A stretch of DNA of 64,000 nt, from positions 1-64,000 of the forward strand of contig LATX02000253.1 in NCBI GenBank assembly GCA_001466705.2. The letters are read 5' to 3'. The notes beneath the pieces are model-generated. The model was given only the letters and a program-made list of their open reading frames with translations. It had not been told where the DNA came from and made no database searches. A program made the position numbers and the translations under genes. This document shows positions 45,131 to 56,793 of this stretch, piece after piece. Every line of letters starts with the position of its first letter. The first letter of the stretch is position 1. Origin of the DNA: Moniliophthora roreri (Eukaryota; Basidiomycota; Agaricomycetes; Agaricales; Marasmiaceae).

Positions 45131-48129
45131 CTTTCGCTGCTGATATTGTAGGGTACCCGACATCCGATCAATCAGCGCATGTCTAGGTGCCTTGTAATTG
45201 ACTAGTGTGTAGACGGCCAGTGTATGGGATCATTAGCTGACACCTGCCCAGTAGTGCAGCGAAAAAAAATACAGTAAGAACTAGTACTCTCTGAATACAG
45301 AAAAATTGGGACCTCAACAACGTTACCTATGGTTATGGTTGCACGCGATCGGATAGGCTATGTCCACTAGCGCTAGGAGTAAACAGCCATTCGTACCGTT
45401 AGATCTACTTGATGCAACTCCAACAAATCAACGTTTCGCAGAGTTCCTGAGGGGGACCGGTAGGAGCCTTGCCGCAACCATAACCAGAAAAGAGAGCATC
45501 GCTTCTTCAGCATTCTGAGTCACAGCCTGTGGGCTATCGCACCGGGAAATAGCGAGTAAGCTCCCTTTTCAACGTATACTGTAGTTAATCAGGCGAACGC
45601 ACCTTGAGCCCCTTCCTGACAAACGAACGATGTGGCGGCCAAGAACTTAGGGGGGGCACGTGGTCGTGGCGATGACGCTCAGAAACGTGGCTTCATTGGC
45701 TGGTCTGAACTTTTGCCCTCTTCGTTCATCTTGCTCGAAGCTCCACACCCACAATATTGACCAGAATGGTCCTGGTTGGTCTTTTTTCTCACCAAGGACT
45801 CGTTTTTGATGTTGATTCATGCGCTCAGAATTTGTATCTGTCACCAACGCCCTACCGGATTCTCTGCGGGACAGCGATCGCCATCAATTCGAAGACAGGG
45901 AGGGAACCGAAAATGACATGGATAAACGGAAAATAAGGTGTTAATATGTTGCTATTCAGTATCAAACTTGGCATAGATGTTAAACTCACCTGACCGGATA
46001 AGTTCTTCATGCCTTATTCGCTTCCGAAGATAATCCTCGGCTATGCTACTGCCAATTATACTCCGCCCACATCAGTGTCTCTATACCGAATAATCACCCG
46101 TACCACATTGTTCATCATTGACGACGCCTGATACCGCCTCCTACTCTCGATCCCTTTTACTGTTGGGAATACCCGGTCGGCGCTACTTCCAGTATAATCT
46201 CACTCCTCCATAGGTAGTTATTCAACCGTATACCCTCATCCTCGTGCTACGAGTGGTCTACATACACGCGTGCGCTGAGAGAAGAGGTGTTCTGTATCGA
46301 CTGTGGTGCTGGAGTGGGAACTCGAGGTGTATAGAGTCCAAAACACGGTACGGACGGGCAAAAAGACTAGTAAGTATCTCGTTAAAGTCGTTCTGCAAGC
46401 GTAGTGCTTATACTATCTTTGAGAGGCGACTAACTGAGCACCATACGTTCACGAAGACAAGGTATTATCGCAAATTCTATCTACCTGCCACTCACGCAAC
46501 GCTGAAACGCCCTCTCATGATTCCATGAGTCCAAACGATCTACACCCGCAGTCAATAGCGAGCATCCCAACGCCAGCTTTGTTCGCATTGCGGAGAACTT
46601 CAACATCGTCATATTCCGGAGATAATAAATAATTGTTACGGTATGTTCTATTCGTTATTCCTTAGCCTAAAACATCTCTAACGCTTGAAAGACCGACTAT
46701 CCATCTGAAATCACCCTCGTTTGTGCATACTCACCTTTTAAACGCACGCATTCTCGCCTCACCACTTTTCGCCTCATAAGCGGATGACCGAACTCCAAGC
46801 AAGGGCGTCGCCTCAGTGCAACACGCTTTGTTATTTAGACCCAAAATCACATCCATCTCACCCTATGCATCGTATTACACCGCCACACGGGCACCATTTG
46901 GCGATCTTTATCCTGTTTGCCGCATGCTGGTGGTCGACCTTCAGCTAGTAGCTGAACGCTCGCGTCGATACTGAGCAGACAGTCGGGAAGCTGCAGCAAT
47001 ATGACTCCGGGAGGTGGCTCAAGGGGTGTCGGTGCTTTTTTCGGATGATTGAGTAGATGTAGGACGTTGACGGAGAGTGGGGATGGCAATTTTGGAGGAT
47101 CAACAGAAACCTTCCGTATTAATGTTACCTATTTGTATTTCATTCTACAAATTGGGGTGCTGGTGCGATACTCGACTAGCGGAGAAATTGAAATGCTGCG
47201 TGCGTATGACTTCGGACACGCGCGGTAGGTATATGGCATGAGGGAGCGACGGACCGAAATAAGTAGTCTCAAACGGAAAAAAACAGATCCAATCATTCAC
47301 TCTTCAATACGCCGTTCGTCCCCTGGTTCAGGTATTTGATGTCTAATGGGACAACACTGCTTCAGTGCTCAGGCTACTAGTATATCCCTCTCCCATGTGC
47401 CGACCGGGTAGTTCATATTTGGCTTTGGTTCATTCTATAGAGTACTTGCACACACTGCGCTCCCCATTCCTGTGTCTATTTGACTGCCATAGGGTAAGGT
47501 GGCAGTCTTTTGAAGTGAACTTGTTTTCATCGTCCTTCATCTGAATTTGTCACCGGCATATTACATACCTAGACTCTTGACCTTGTCATACGCCTGTCGA
47601 AGCATTTAACAGCATGTTTTATTATCTAACTCTAATTGGACGATGAGCGCACCTCCAAACATGCCACTGGGAAGTTTCATTCATGAAAGCTATGGCAGCC
47701 GATTCCGAAAAGCAGTTTCTGAACAGCTTTCAAGCTGTTGACATCAAACTAGAAGCAAAGAAGAGGTATTCACCTATGATCGCCACTAGCTCAATAGGAA
47801 GTTTCCGTAATTCAACTTGTTCATTAAGAAGCTTTGGATCACCCCGCACATCCTCTCCTCCTGATGCATCATGTTCAGTTGATCTTGAAGCAAGGACTGA
47901 ATTCCGTTACGACATCGCGAGGTCTATGTTAGAAGATGGATGACTCATGCATCATACTAGTCCGTCGATCAACATCTCTGTTCACCCCGCATTACCACTC
48001 TTTTCCCCTATCCTCACTCCTAGCGGCGCATCTGTTGTAATCCATGATATATTTTCTCCAAATCTCATGGTCATACCTCAATAAATCTTGAACAGAGCAC
48101 TGCCCCTGGGCATATATAACCAAAATCCT
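45131..48129. other. No convincing gene
   Basis: Short open stretches at 45647-45847 (-), 46244-46528 (+), 46847-47089 (-) and 47683-47943 (+). The last (Ser-rich, SIGSFRNSTCSLRSFGSP) is the most protein-like but has no context to support it. Confidence 0.4.
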
Positions 48130-49640
48130 ATGAACTCTCAGCCATCACCCCCCATGGCGAGTCATAGCCCCGAGATGCTCTCTGTACTCAATACTGCTCT
48201 CAACCATCAAACAACTGTTTCGGTGAGACCTGTGTTCATCACCCTTGTCTCTTCCTCATAATCTTATATTGTGACAGTATCTCGATGGTATGGTCCCTAC
48301 TGTCGTGATGAATGGATCAATTTTAAAACTAGGAAGCAGTTTCAGCATGCGTCCTTTTTGTATACGACTTTCTCCTCCGTTTGGATTTGGAGGCTCGATA
48401 CGTCTGGAAATCTCCATGGTCCCTATTCAAAGTTCTATATCTTGTGCAAAGGTTTCTGCCCATTGTGGATATGTGTATCTTTCTTCTTCACTGTGAGTTT
48501 GATTTCTTTACACACATGGCCAGGCTTTGACTCTTTCCAAGTAAACTTTGCCACCGAAATGAGCCCACAGGACTGTATGGTGAACTACTCTGTTATGTTC
48601 TGTGCGCCTTTCTATCTTTCTGGATAATAAATGAGCTAACCATGTAGACAGATCTCGCGGCCGTGGGGGTTTCATTATCAAACTGTAAGTTGTCCAATTG
48701 CATTGCATCACTTTACAGGCTTGATTGACTGAGGTGTTATGACAAGTGATCCAAACCATTCGTATTTGGTGCGCTTGGAGGAAAAACAAATTAGTGCAAA
48801 TCATCATTACTGCCTTGACAATCGGGTGCTTTGTTGTAAACATTATCGCTGTCAATAGAGTTACAATGTCTTTAAAGTGTGCGTGCTTAATTTCACTTGC
48901 TGGCTTATTGGCTGACAATCTCCTTAGTCTTGTCAATTCTGTTTCCAACATTTCGTGGTTGTTTGATCACTGACGGCAAGAACACTTATGCATCATGGAT
49001 AATATGGCTTGTCTATGACACTGGTAAGCATTTGCCCCGTACCGAGTAGCACATAATTAATGCAAGACTCAAGCTGCATCCCTTCTTATGCTGATCCCTG
49101 GGATATCTGGATGTAAGCTCTCCACATCTAGAATACATATATGTAGTATAAACTAATGGTGATTACAGATCAGAAAGGAGGCCTGTCTGAGTTTGCAAGA
49201 ATCATGTATCAAGATGGTCAGTGTGCCCAATCCAAAAACCCAATTACACTCAACATATCCCTCACTTATGCCTAGGAGCCATCTATTTCATTGTGATGTT
49301 CAGTAAGGAACCTATTTCCCCTTTCTACTACATAATTAGCTCACTACACAATCTCAGTACTCTCTGTTATCAACATCATAGTCATGACAACACTTCCTGT
49401 GAGTACCTGATACTTGTTTACTTTAAGTCTCCACCATATTTACTTATGGAATGTGTAGTGTGGTTATACTTTCATTCTAGCACCGTAAGTCATCCCAGTT
49501 TCACATTGAGTATTGTCGCTCACCATCAGTATTAGATTTGAGTGAGTGTTGCATTGTATACTTACAAGCCATATGATCATTCATATTCGTCAAGTGGCAG
49601 CAAGAAATCATAGCACTAGTTCTGTACCTATGTAGCGAAT
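48130..49640 (+). pseudogene. DUF6533-domain membrane protein, one nonsense codon
   Basis: Exons splice well from ATG 48130: a 93-base first exon, a 10-base exon (48278-48287), then 48340-48492 encoding LFVYDFLLRLDLEARYVWKS, the DUF6533 signature. Later exons give EMS PQDC, IQTIRIWCAWRKNKLVQIII, FRGCLITDGKNTYASWIIWL, SEFARIMYQDGAIYFI and LSVINIIVMTTLP, together making a seven-helix-type protein as in other agarics. Near 49543 the exon that starts CGAGTG in the 44-kb paralogue starts TGAGTG here, a stop just before VLHCILTS. The loss removes only the last helix and tail, so a shortened product is conceivable. The role of the family is unknown to me. Confidence 0.7.
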
Positions 49641-51240
49641 TGCAGTCAGATGTGGTGTTTCCATCTGGAACACATTTGTCTTCATTGCTGTTGACACCAT
49701 TTGAGATCTCTATGTTGATGGGTATTACCTTTCAATGACTGCCTTCATTCTTGAGTGATGCAGCTATGTTCAATGTAGTCTGAGACCACTAACAGTGGGC
49801 ATAACAGTCAGTCCAGGCCACAATCCTGGAACCTATGGCCCTGCCTTTTTAGGGACTACAACAGAAGTGCCTTCCATAGTACTGTCTGTTTTGTACCATA
49901 TTTGAATGGTATGGAACAGAATGGAAAAAATCTCACAGTAAGATGATTTTCTGTGGTAAACCATGGCTGCACTAGCTGAACTTTTGGATGCTATTGGATC
50001 AACTATTTTTCACTTCTATACCTACTGTAGCACTCACATGCCTTTGGATTTTTGAGAAATTCTCAGACTGGCAACCTCATTCTCTCCTGGGCCTCACATT
50101 ATGCACCGAAATTGAAGCCCTCAGCTTCTAGCACGCCGCTAAATTGCTAAATCCCTGACTGGGCAATCGCCCATCACCCACTTTTCGACAAGATGCCACC
50201 AGTGGTACATGTATATATGTACCTTATGCATCCCCTTTGATAGGTCCCAGAACCCGTTCTTTCTTTGTAACCGACAATTTCCTGAAGATACTCAAAAACG
50301 GGCCAAATGAGTCCAGATCACCGGTATTGGGATCCAGTAGTCCATTCACTGTCGTTAGGGTCTCGAAATGTTCGTCTGGACCTTCTCTACCTGATATCTT
50401 ACTTCATTCCTGAGATATAGCCTGTTCTACCTTTACGCAGTGCAAAGCTGAAGAGGCATCTAAACTGACGCCGGTGTTGGCTTCCAGAGGTCAGTATACC
50501 CAAGTGAATAATTCAATGTATGGATACATACCTAGTCAACCATAGACCACCCTTTGATAAGCCCACCGTACACTTGTTCTCGTTTGACTCAGTCGTTTCT
50601 CTGACATTCCCGAAAACCAGCAAAACAATAGAAACATCAGTCGGTGTCGGCCTCCACTACTCCATTGAGCCTAGTAAGTGTCTTGAAATGTCCATCTATA
50701 TTCTCTCTACATGAAGGTACCCTGTGTTAGTCAATACCTTGAGCCATTGTTGATATGGCCTTTGAAACACAACACGCACTGCCTAGCCCTTAGAGAGGCC
50801 TAGCAGCACACAGTGCCTCATTCGCACATGTCAGCAAGTTGTGTATTGAGAGTTATTCAATTTTATCACTTGTATTAAGTATACGAACGAGGAGAATGAG
50901 TCGGCGAAAAACATTTTATAGTGATATCTACCTCTACATGTACAACACGTAGATATATCCTCTGTCGGCTGCAAAATGGAAGTGATAAGTCAGTAGCGTT
51001 AAAAAAGCGAGACAGAGTTTGTTATGCACCTCTCCTAATTCAGTTGCACCTTCCAGATAATAGCTGCAAGCCTCAAACCATGAGAACAGACAAGAGACGG
51101 TCGGCGATGACGGCGGATAGCACTCTTCGAGATTCAGGACCCACCTGCCTTAGCAGATGGTACCAATATTCTTGCCTGCATCAACAGACAAGAATAACTC
51201 ACATTCCCGCCTTAACAGGAACGTGAACGTCGCGGTAAGA
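49641..51240. other. No gene; short duplication
   Basis: A stretch around 50336-50400 (CCATTCACTG..TCTCGAAATGTTCGTCTGG) is repeated imperfectly at 50656-50715, about 320 bases on. The sequence is AT-rich and CpG-poor up to about 50.1 kb. Confidence 0.45.
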
Positions 51241-51283
51241 AGAGAAGAGAAGAGGTTATGTGATTACTAATTGGTCGGTTCCG

Positions 51284-51534
51284 CAGCACTAAGCGCCTAG
51301 GCGCCTTTTTCTATCTTTTCCTCTTACCACCACTGCGCCCGGCAACAAGTTCAAACAGGTTAATTTTTCTTTCCCTATCATACATTCCATAACCAATATG
51401 TGTACACTAGAACTGTTACAAGTACTCAGGCAGTGGAAAGGGAAGGAAAATATTGGGAAGGGTGTGGGCATAAGGTGAGTCGACATTTCATTTATTTTTT
51501 TCTAGTGTTCTGATCTCTCCCTCTTCATCTTCAG
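51284..51534 (+). other. Plus-strand micro-exon cassette (64-nt micro-exon 51411-51474)
   Basis: Same architecture as the 20-24 kb array. TTCCTCTTACCACCACTG precedes a donor at 51359. The first intron is 52 bases (51359-51410), then a 64-base micro-exon and an intron of 60 bases (51475-51534). A near-palindrome AGGCGCCTAGGCGCTT-type stem lies at about 51289-51306. Confidence 0.5.
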
Positions 51535-52090
51535 GTTATAATACCCACCGCCGCCTTTTCTGGCATGTGATCGCCTTCCCACATCCGCAATTCCCGCTGA
51601 TGGCACCCCCAGCACCTGCAATCCAATGCCTGCGCCCAATGAACCCAGACATTACGTCCTGGTACTCTTTGGGTCACATAAAACGATTTCGGCATCAGCG
51701 GAGACCGGTTACGCCCTTTTTACACTGTTCGGCGCACATGTAACACCTCTCCTCCTCAACCCTCTGCTTACACATACTACATTGGACCCAGAACCTCCCG
51801 AAGCCTCTGAAGACTGATACAATGACGAATTCATCGTTGTCATAGTTCCAGAGGCTATAGAAGACCCCTGGGTTCCAACTTTGCAGCAATAGCCATGTGC
51901 TGCAAAGTGGAGATGGCAAAGGGGGTTAGACGGAACGAGGATATCGTGCGGTCTCGCCGATGCCACCACGATGTTCGGCGACCTCGTGGGGCTCTCGAAG
52001 GCTTGCGTAGACGTCGAGCAGGTGCGACATTACCGTCACACCAGCTCTTTCATCTCTACCACCACGACGGCGGTAGCGACTTCGAACAAG
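51535..52090 (+). pseudogene. Plus-strand module long segment
   Basis: The 55-base palindrome is at 51802-51856 (core ATGACGAATTCATCGT). In the same frame DEFIVVIVPEAIEDPWVP matches modules 1-3, and further on ADATTMFGDLVGLSK matches ADTTIVLGD. The reading stays open from about 51900 to the donor at 52091. It lies over 27 kb from the main array and on the opposite strand. Confidence 0.5.
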
Positions 52091-52284
52091 GTATTTATTT
52101 TTATCTTTTTTTTTTCCTTTCTTCAACTTATACGCTCTTTCTAGGATGCCTTACAGGCCGCATAACGGGTGGAAGGATGAAGATGAGGGAGGGAGAGATG
52201 TTGAGGTTCAGGAAAGCAGGTGCGTGCCCGAAAACTAACATTTTTTATTCTACTGACGTATCTTCTTTATTCCGGGTTTTCTAG
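52091..52284 (+). other. Plus-strand micro-exon cassette (75-nt micro-exon 52145-52219)
   Basis: Introns 52091-52144 (54 bases) and 52220-52284 (65 bases, GTGCGTGC to TTCTAG) flank a 75-base micro-exon beginning GATGCCTTACAGG. The donor of the second intron is the same GTGCGT seen in most minus-strand cassettes. Confidence 0.55.
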
Positions 52285-52675
52285 ACCCCTTTCCTTCGTC
52301 TCCAGCGCTGACGATATCTATCATCGCCGCTGAAATCCTTGAAAAACATGCCGCATCATGAATTTCTCCCAACACCAAAGTCGATGTCACAATCACGCCA
52401 GAATCACCAGGATCTCTCTTTCGGAGGTTCTTCAACACCCTGAACATGAATATGGCCTCGTATAAGCTCGCCGAGCTCATATTTTCATCGATTTCGGCGC
52501 TCCCATCCCCCTCTCACAGTATCCTTTTCCCGGCTGTCATCGTCAGCGCGCACAGACCCCAAACAGCCCGTTCTGGGGTTATTCGAGCTGCCGAGTTCGA
52601 ACCTGGTGTTAGCTTAATCCGCTGCCGCCTCCTTTCCGCTGATCGCCGCATGCTCAACGTCCTCTTCTCCTAATC
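52285..52675 (+). pseudogene. Second plus-strand long segment
   Basis: Contains stems CCCCAAAC..GTTCTGGGG and GGTGTTAGC..GCTGCCGCC near 52557-52627, in the same order as hairpins of the main array read in sense. An open reading frame runs 52446-52673. No 55-base palindrome was found here. Confidence 0.35.
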
Positions 52676-53480
52676 CCTCTTACTACATCTACGAAGCTGT
52701 TACTAAGTTTCTGCAGTCGGACGGAATCATGATTGAGAACTAAATCTTACTGCGGCAAAAGATCATCTGGATACTTGGAGTAGGAACGGGGGCGCAGCCG
52801 TTTCCCAATCAGTGAAACAGTTAGGAGGTATTTGGCTTCAGGGGGATAACGGCGGGGGTTTTACGATTGCTATCCAATCAGCACACTGGCAGCCAGGCGG
52901 TGTGGAAATCGACATGTTCGCAATGGTTTTTTCGGACCGGACAAATGGTGTGAACAAAAGGTCGGCTTGGTGAGTTACACAGCTGGCAACTCCGATTACG
53001 CCCTCAAGCTGTGCACTCTTCATCTGATTGATTCGAAGCACTAGGTATATGTGGAGCATACAGCAAGAAGACCTCAAGCAATTTTCGGTTTGATAGAATT
53101 TGATGATATGACGAATACTCCGCTAATTCTGCCTTGAGCGAAATTGACTACTCGAGAAGGGAAATTGTTAGTGTCGTAAATTGGTGATTTGGGAGATTAT
53201 GAGAAGTCAGATCAATTGTCCATCAGTAAAGAATAAGTACAGTTTTTATAGTAGATTTTGTATTTTATGTATGAAATATGTATGTGAGTTGGTAATTTAT
53301 ATGAGACGAAACCAAGAGACGAAACATGTGAGAGTAATATGAGAAAAAGGCCGAAACGAGTCCGAGGATGCAAAAACACTATTTCACGACAGTTAGAACG
53401 GACGAAGACAACGCATATACGATGCACACGATTGAGTCGGCAATTTAGACCACCGGGGACCACGAACAAGGATGCAGCAC
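52676..53480. other. No gene recognised
   Basis: Short open stretches on both strands, AT-rich around 53200-53330. Nothing assignable. Confidence 0.4.
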
Positions 53481-54165
53481 TGCGTGCGAACGCGAGCAAA
53501 TCCTCTTTTTCTCTTACCACGATGATCACTGACATCATGCCGCCTTCTCGATTTTCACACAGACTCCTTTTTCATCTCAATATATCTGATAGGGACATAC
53601 GATTGAACAATCTTCCTTCCACAGCCATCTGCCAATCATGCAGCTCCCATCTCGCCCATATCCAAGCACCTCCGCACCAGGAACACTGTAGCGCCTATCC
53701 ATCCGGAATACCCTCACAGCAAGCCCTTTTTGCTGTATCTCGTGCGAACGCTCGAGATCCAGTTTGACTTCTGCCCGGCCAACAATGATCTTTACACATG
53801 CTGACCTCAAGACCGGCATCCGTGCTTCCAGCATCGCCTCAAGTACTCCACTCTCGGCGCAGGGACTGTACAGCTCGAGTTGCAGATGGTTCAGCTGTGG
53901 TATGACCGTTCTTTCTCCACATCTTGTTGGATATCAAATTCAAGGCTGCGATGGAACCTTGCTGTAACGGGGCCATCCCGTTATGGTATATCTCCGCCAT
54001 TGCATCTTAGTTTTCACCCGTTGTTTATTTTTATTCCTCGTTTTCTTGACTTTTTACCGTCACTATCGTACTACTAGTCTTCGCATCTCGTCTATTCACA
54101 GAATGGAAAGAGGTCCAGTCGTAGGATCCAGTCTGAAGTTGAGACACTTACGAACAATTAGTTAA
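53481..54165 (+). pseudogene. Probable eroded module remnant
   Basis: CCTCTTTTTCTCTTACCACGATGA at about 53499 repeats the pyrimidine and TTACCACNA motif that precedes the donor in all modules, but no micro-exon cassette follows. An open frame runs 53339-53767 without recognisable protein similarity. Confidence 0.25.
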
Positions 54166-54840
54166 AAGTAACTAGGGACGGCGGAGGTATAACAGTTTAA
54201 ATACCTGGTGAACCATAGTCTTCATTGAATGTAACACCAGACGGAAACGAGGCGACATACAAACCTCGCTGACCTGAAGCTTTATAAATCACAGAACCAA
54301 ACACAAGAATATTGACGCAAGTCTTTTACCAAACGACCCTGATACGCAAATATATCGGCTTTTTCTACTAGTTCCCCTTGCTGCGCAGCTAAAAAATGTG
54401 CGTCAATAGAAGATTCACGCTAAAGAGAAACACGCCGTGATACATGACTGCGTCGTAAGAAGTACGTTCGTCGTCGATGATGGGTGAGGCTAGGGTAGTT
54501 AGGCGACGAGTATTTGTCACATGCTGATCATGTCTTCCCTACGTTGTGCTACGTTGATTCTCGTCCTTCTCGAATTTGCACAGTGTGTCCAAAGTGTGAA
54601 CGTCTCACTCCTTCAGTTTTCCCAAGGCTCTGAGTGTTTGAAAACGGGAAAGGTTAAAACAGTGTAATCCGAACACTTTCATTGGCCAGAACCCACCAGA
54701 TGACTCGTCCCTCCCACGTAACACGTTGCGTCATTTTTCCTGATTCCCGCTCACGCACGTTCTTTCCGATTCGAGTCCAGAGGTCTTCCGATTCCCGAGC
54801 CTCGGCCGTTGTTCACTTCTTGTCTTCTTCACCGACCTCG
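54166..54840. other. Intergenic; upstream region of the dioxygenase gene
   Basis: No gene seen. A core promoter could not be identified with confidence. Confidence 0.5.
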
Positions 54841-56267
54841 ATGGTTCATATCTCTGCTGAACAGAAGGCGTCTTTTGAACGCGATGGGGTATATACTTGT
54901 TATCATTTCTGTCTGTTCTAAATGACCCTTTTGTCCACCAGTTTCTCATCCTACCAGCAATTTCTGAAGGAATCTCGAACAACATAGTAAACTGGACACA
55001 CGAGATAAAGGTGCATAGTGTGTCCCTTTCTTCGTACTCGAAATATTAACGTGCCACAAAGAATCTTCCTCACCATTCAAATGCTTGGATGCACTACGAA
55101 GAGATCGATGCCAAGGGACAACGCACCCTCTGCCGAACGGAGAATTTTGCAAACTACCATGACGGATTCAACAAGTTGTTTCGGGGGGATGAAATATTGG
55201 GCATCCTTGAACAGCTAAGTGGGGAGAAAATGGTACTTTTTAAAGAGAAGATCAACTACAAGGTATGTTTCGGATAATGTCACCCGGTTTCATCTCAACA
55301 TTTCGACTTGCCAGGCGCCTTGGGCCGGCGGCTTTCGACCACATGTAACGCTTCATATTATTCTGGATGAAGAATACCGCTGATATATAGCATCAGACAG
55401 ATTCCCCTGCATGTAAGGCTTTGAATATTGCTCATCGTTTTTCGACGTCGTAACGCAAAACGATTTCAATCTTTCAAGACCAGCATGTTGCCAACGTGAA
55501 GCATCTCAGCAGTCCGTAGATAGCTATCCCTTCTCATAAATCATCACTAATACATGATGGAAACAGTTCTTATGGCTGCCGAGCCTGCTACCCTCGACAA
55601 CGGGTGTCTCGAAGTGAGCGGCCTATGAGCCTTCCGCATTTCCTCTTTCAAGACAGGGAACGTACAGGTAGTAGCTGGGTCTCATAAGGAATCGGTTCCT
55701 ATTGGCAACGACAACTGCATTGAAACTTCATGGTGCGATAAGCAAACTTGGGTAGGTAAAGGTTACTTTCCCGCTTTTCTCACCTGCTCACGTACCTTTC
55801 CATAGACACCCGTTCCCCTCAAAACCGGCGAGTTCCTCATATTTGGTTCTTACCTGGCTCATCGTTCTGGGCCAAATAACTCCCCAAACGGTCGAGCTGC
55901 AATTGTATACGCCTTTCAATTTCATGTCATAACATCTTAATAATGTCCCGTCAGTACGCCACTTACAACGCCGTCTCTGATGGCGGCGATAAACACGATG
56001 CATATTATGCTGACCGGTAAGAATCTTATTTAGTACCGAGTCGGTTGCCTCCTTGACTGATTTACATGTTCCGACGCAGTCGCAAGAATTGGCCACCTAC
56101 TGCTGACAGAGTACCGGGAGAAAAGTATGCGAAAGGTGCAAAGGTCTATGGGTACTCTTTCCTCACTCATGCGTTTTACTTTTCGTCATTAAGGCTAATC
56201 ATTTTTTAGCTTTGGGTCCCCGATGTTGTCCGTCGATGCTGAGTCGTACCGGGCCATGGGACTGTAG
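54841..56267 (+). CDS. Phytanoyl-CoA dioxygenase (PhyH) family protein, 272 aa, twelve exons
   Basis: Exons: 54841-54888, 54942-55010, 55062-55262, 55315-55344, 55397-55412, 55479-55511, 55567-55613, 55668-55751, 55806-55904, 55955-56016, 56080-56151, 56210-56267. They total 819 bases with a single terminal stop. Landmarks: MHYEEIDAKGQRTLCRTENF, EQLSGEKMVLFKEKINYK, the Fe(II)-binding H-x-D (FRPHTDSPAYQHV, formed across a 16-base exon), NGCLEVVAGSHK, and the distal His in GSYLAHRSGPN followed by GRAAIYATYN, whose Arg would bind 2-oxoglutarate. It is therefore likely an active cytosolic non-haem iron oxygenase. The substrate is unknown; family members hydroxylate acyl chains, amino acids or secondary metabolites. 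Confidence 0.9.
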
Positions 56268-56793
56268 TTTTTTCACACCTGACTGCTTTGAATAATATAA
56301 CCTGTACATTTTAATTAAAGAAATTTGTTCCATTACATCGGGCACGAGACCAAGCGGCCGTGAGTTATATTCAGTCCAACACGGTACTTACGCATGGTTC
56401 CAGACTTTTGGTTATCAGCGGAGAAGTGACATCAAAGCACACGATTTGGGGGCGCTCCTTCTAATTCATCAAAACATGTATCTTGGGAACATGATGTAAT
56501 GTTCACATAGGAAACTGAGGTCGAAAGTACAGAGGAAACGAGCGCAAGGTACTATGAAGTACAGTCTTGGAGATCTAAGATAGAAAACGGAGATTAAATG
56601 AATGTGTAGCGCGATTCAGGATTCGCGAGTATGAATCTAGAGTTCGTGAAGGCGTGACGACGTGATGGTATACAACAGCAGGCTCTAGGTACAAAAAAAA
56701 AAAAAAGGGTGAGATTCACGTAATGAAAAGTAGTGAATGTAACAAACTTTGAACAAATGCGGGGAAAATCAGCGCGGCCAGCGTGCTGCTAGA
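56268..56793. other. Intergenic between converging genes; poly-A run
   Basis: The 3' regions of the plus-strand dioxygenase and the minus-strand gene meet here. A run of 14 A residues lies at about 56693-56706. Nothing else is seen. Confidence 0.6.

Noticed and set aside
55788..56096. Minus-strand gene at 55788-56096
   Set aside because: Antisense of dioxygenase exons 9-11, which are supported by family motifs and splice borders.
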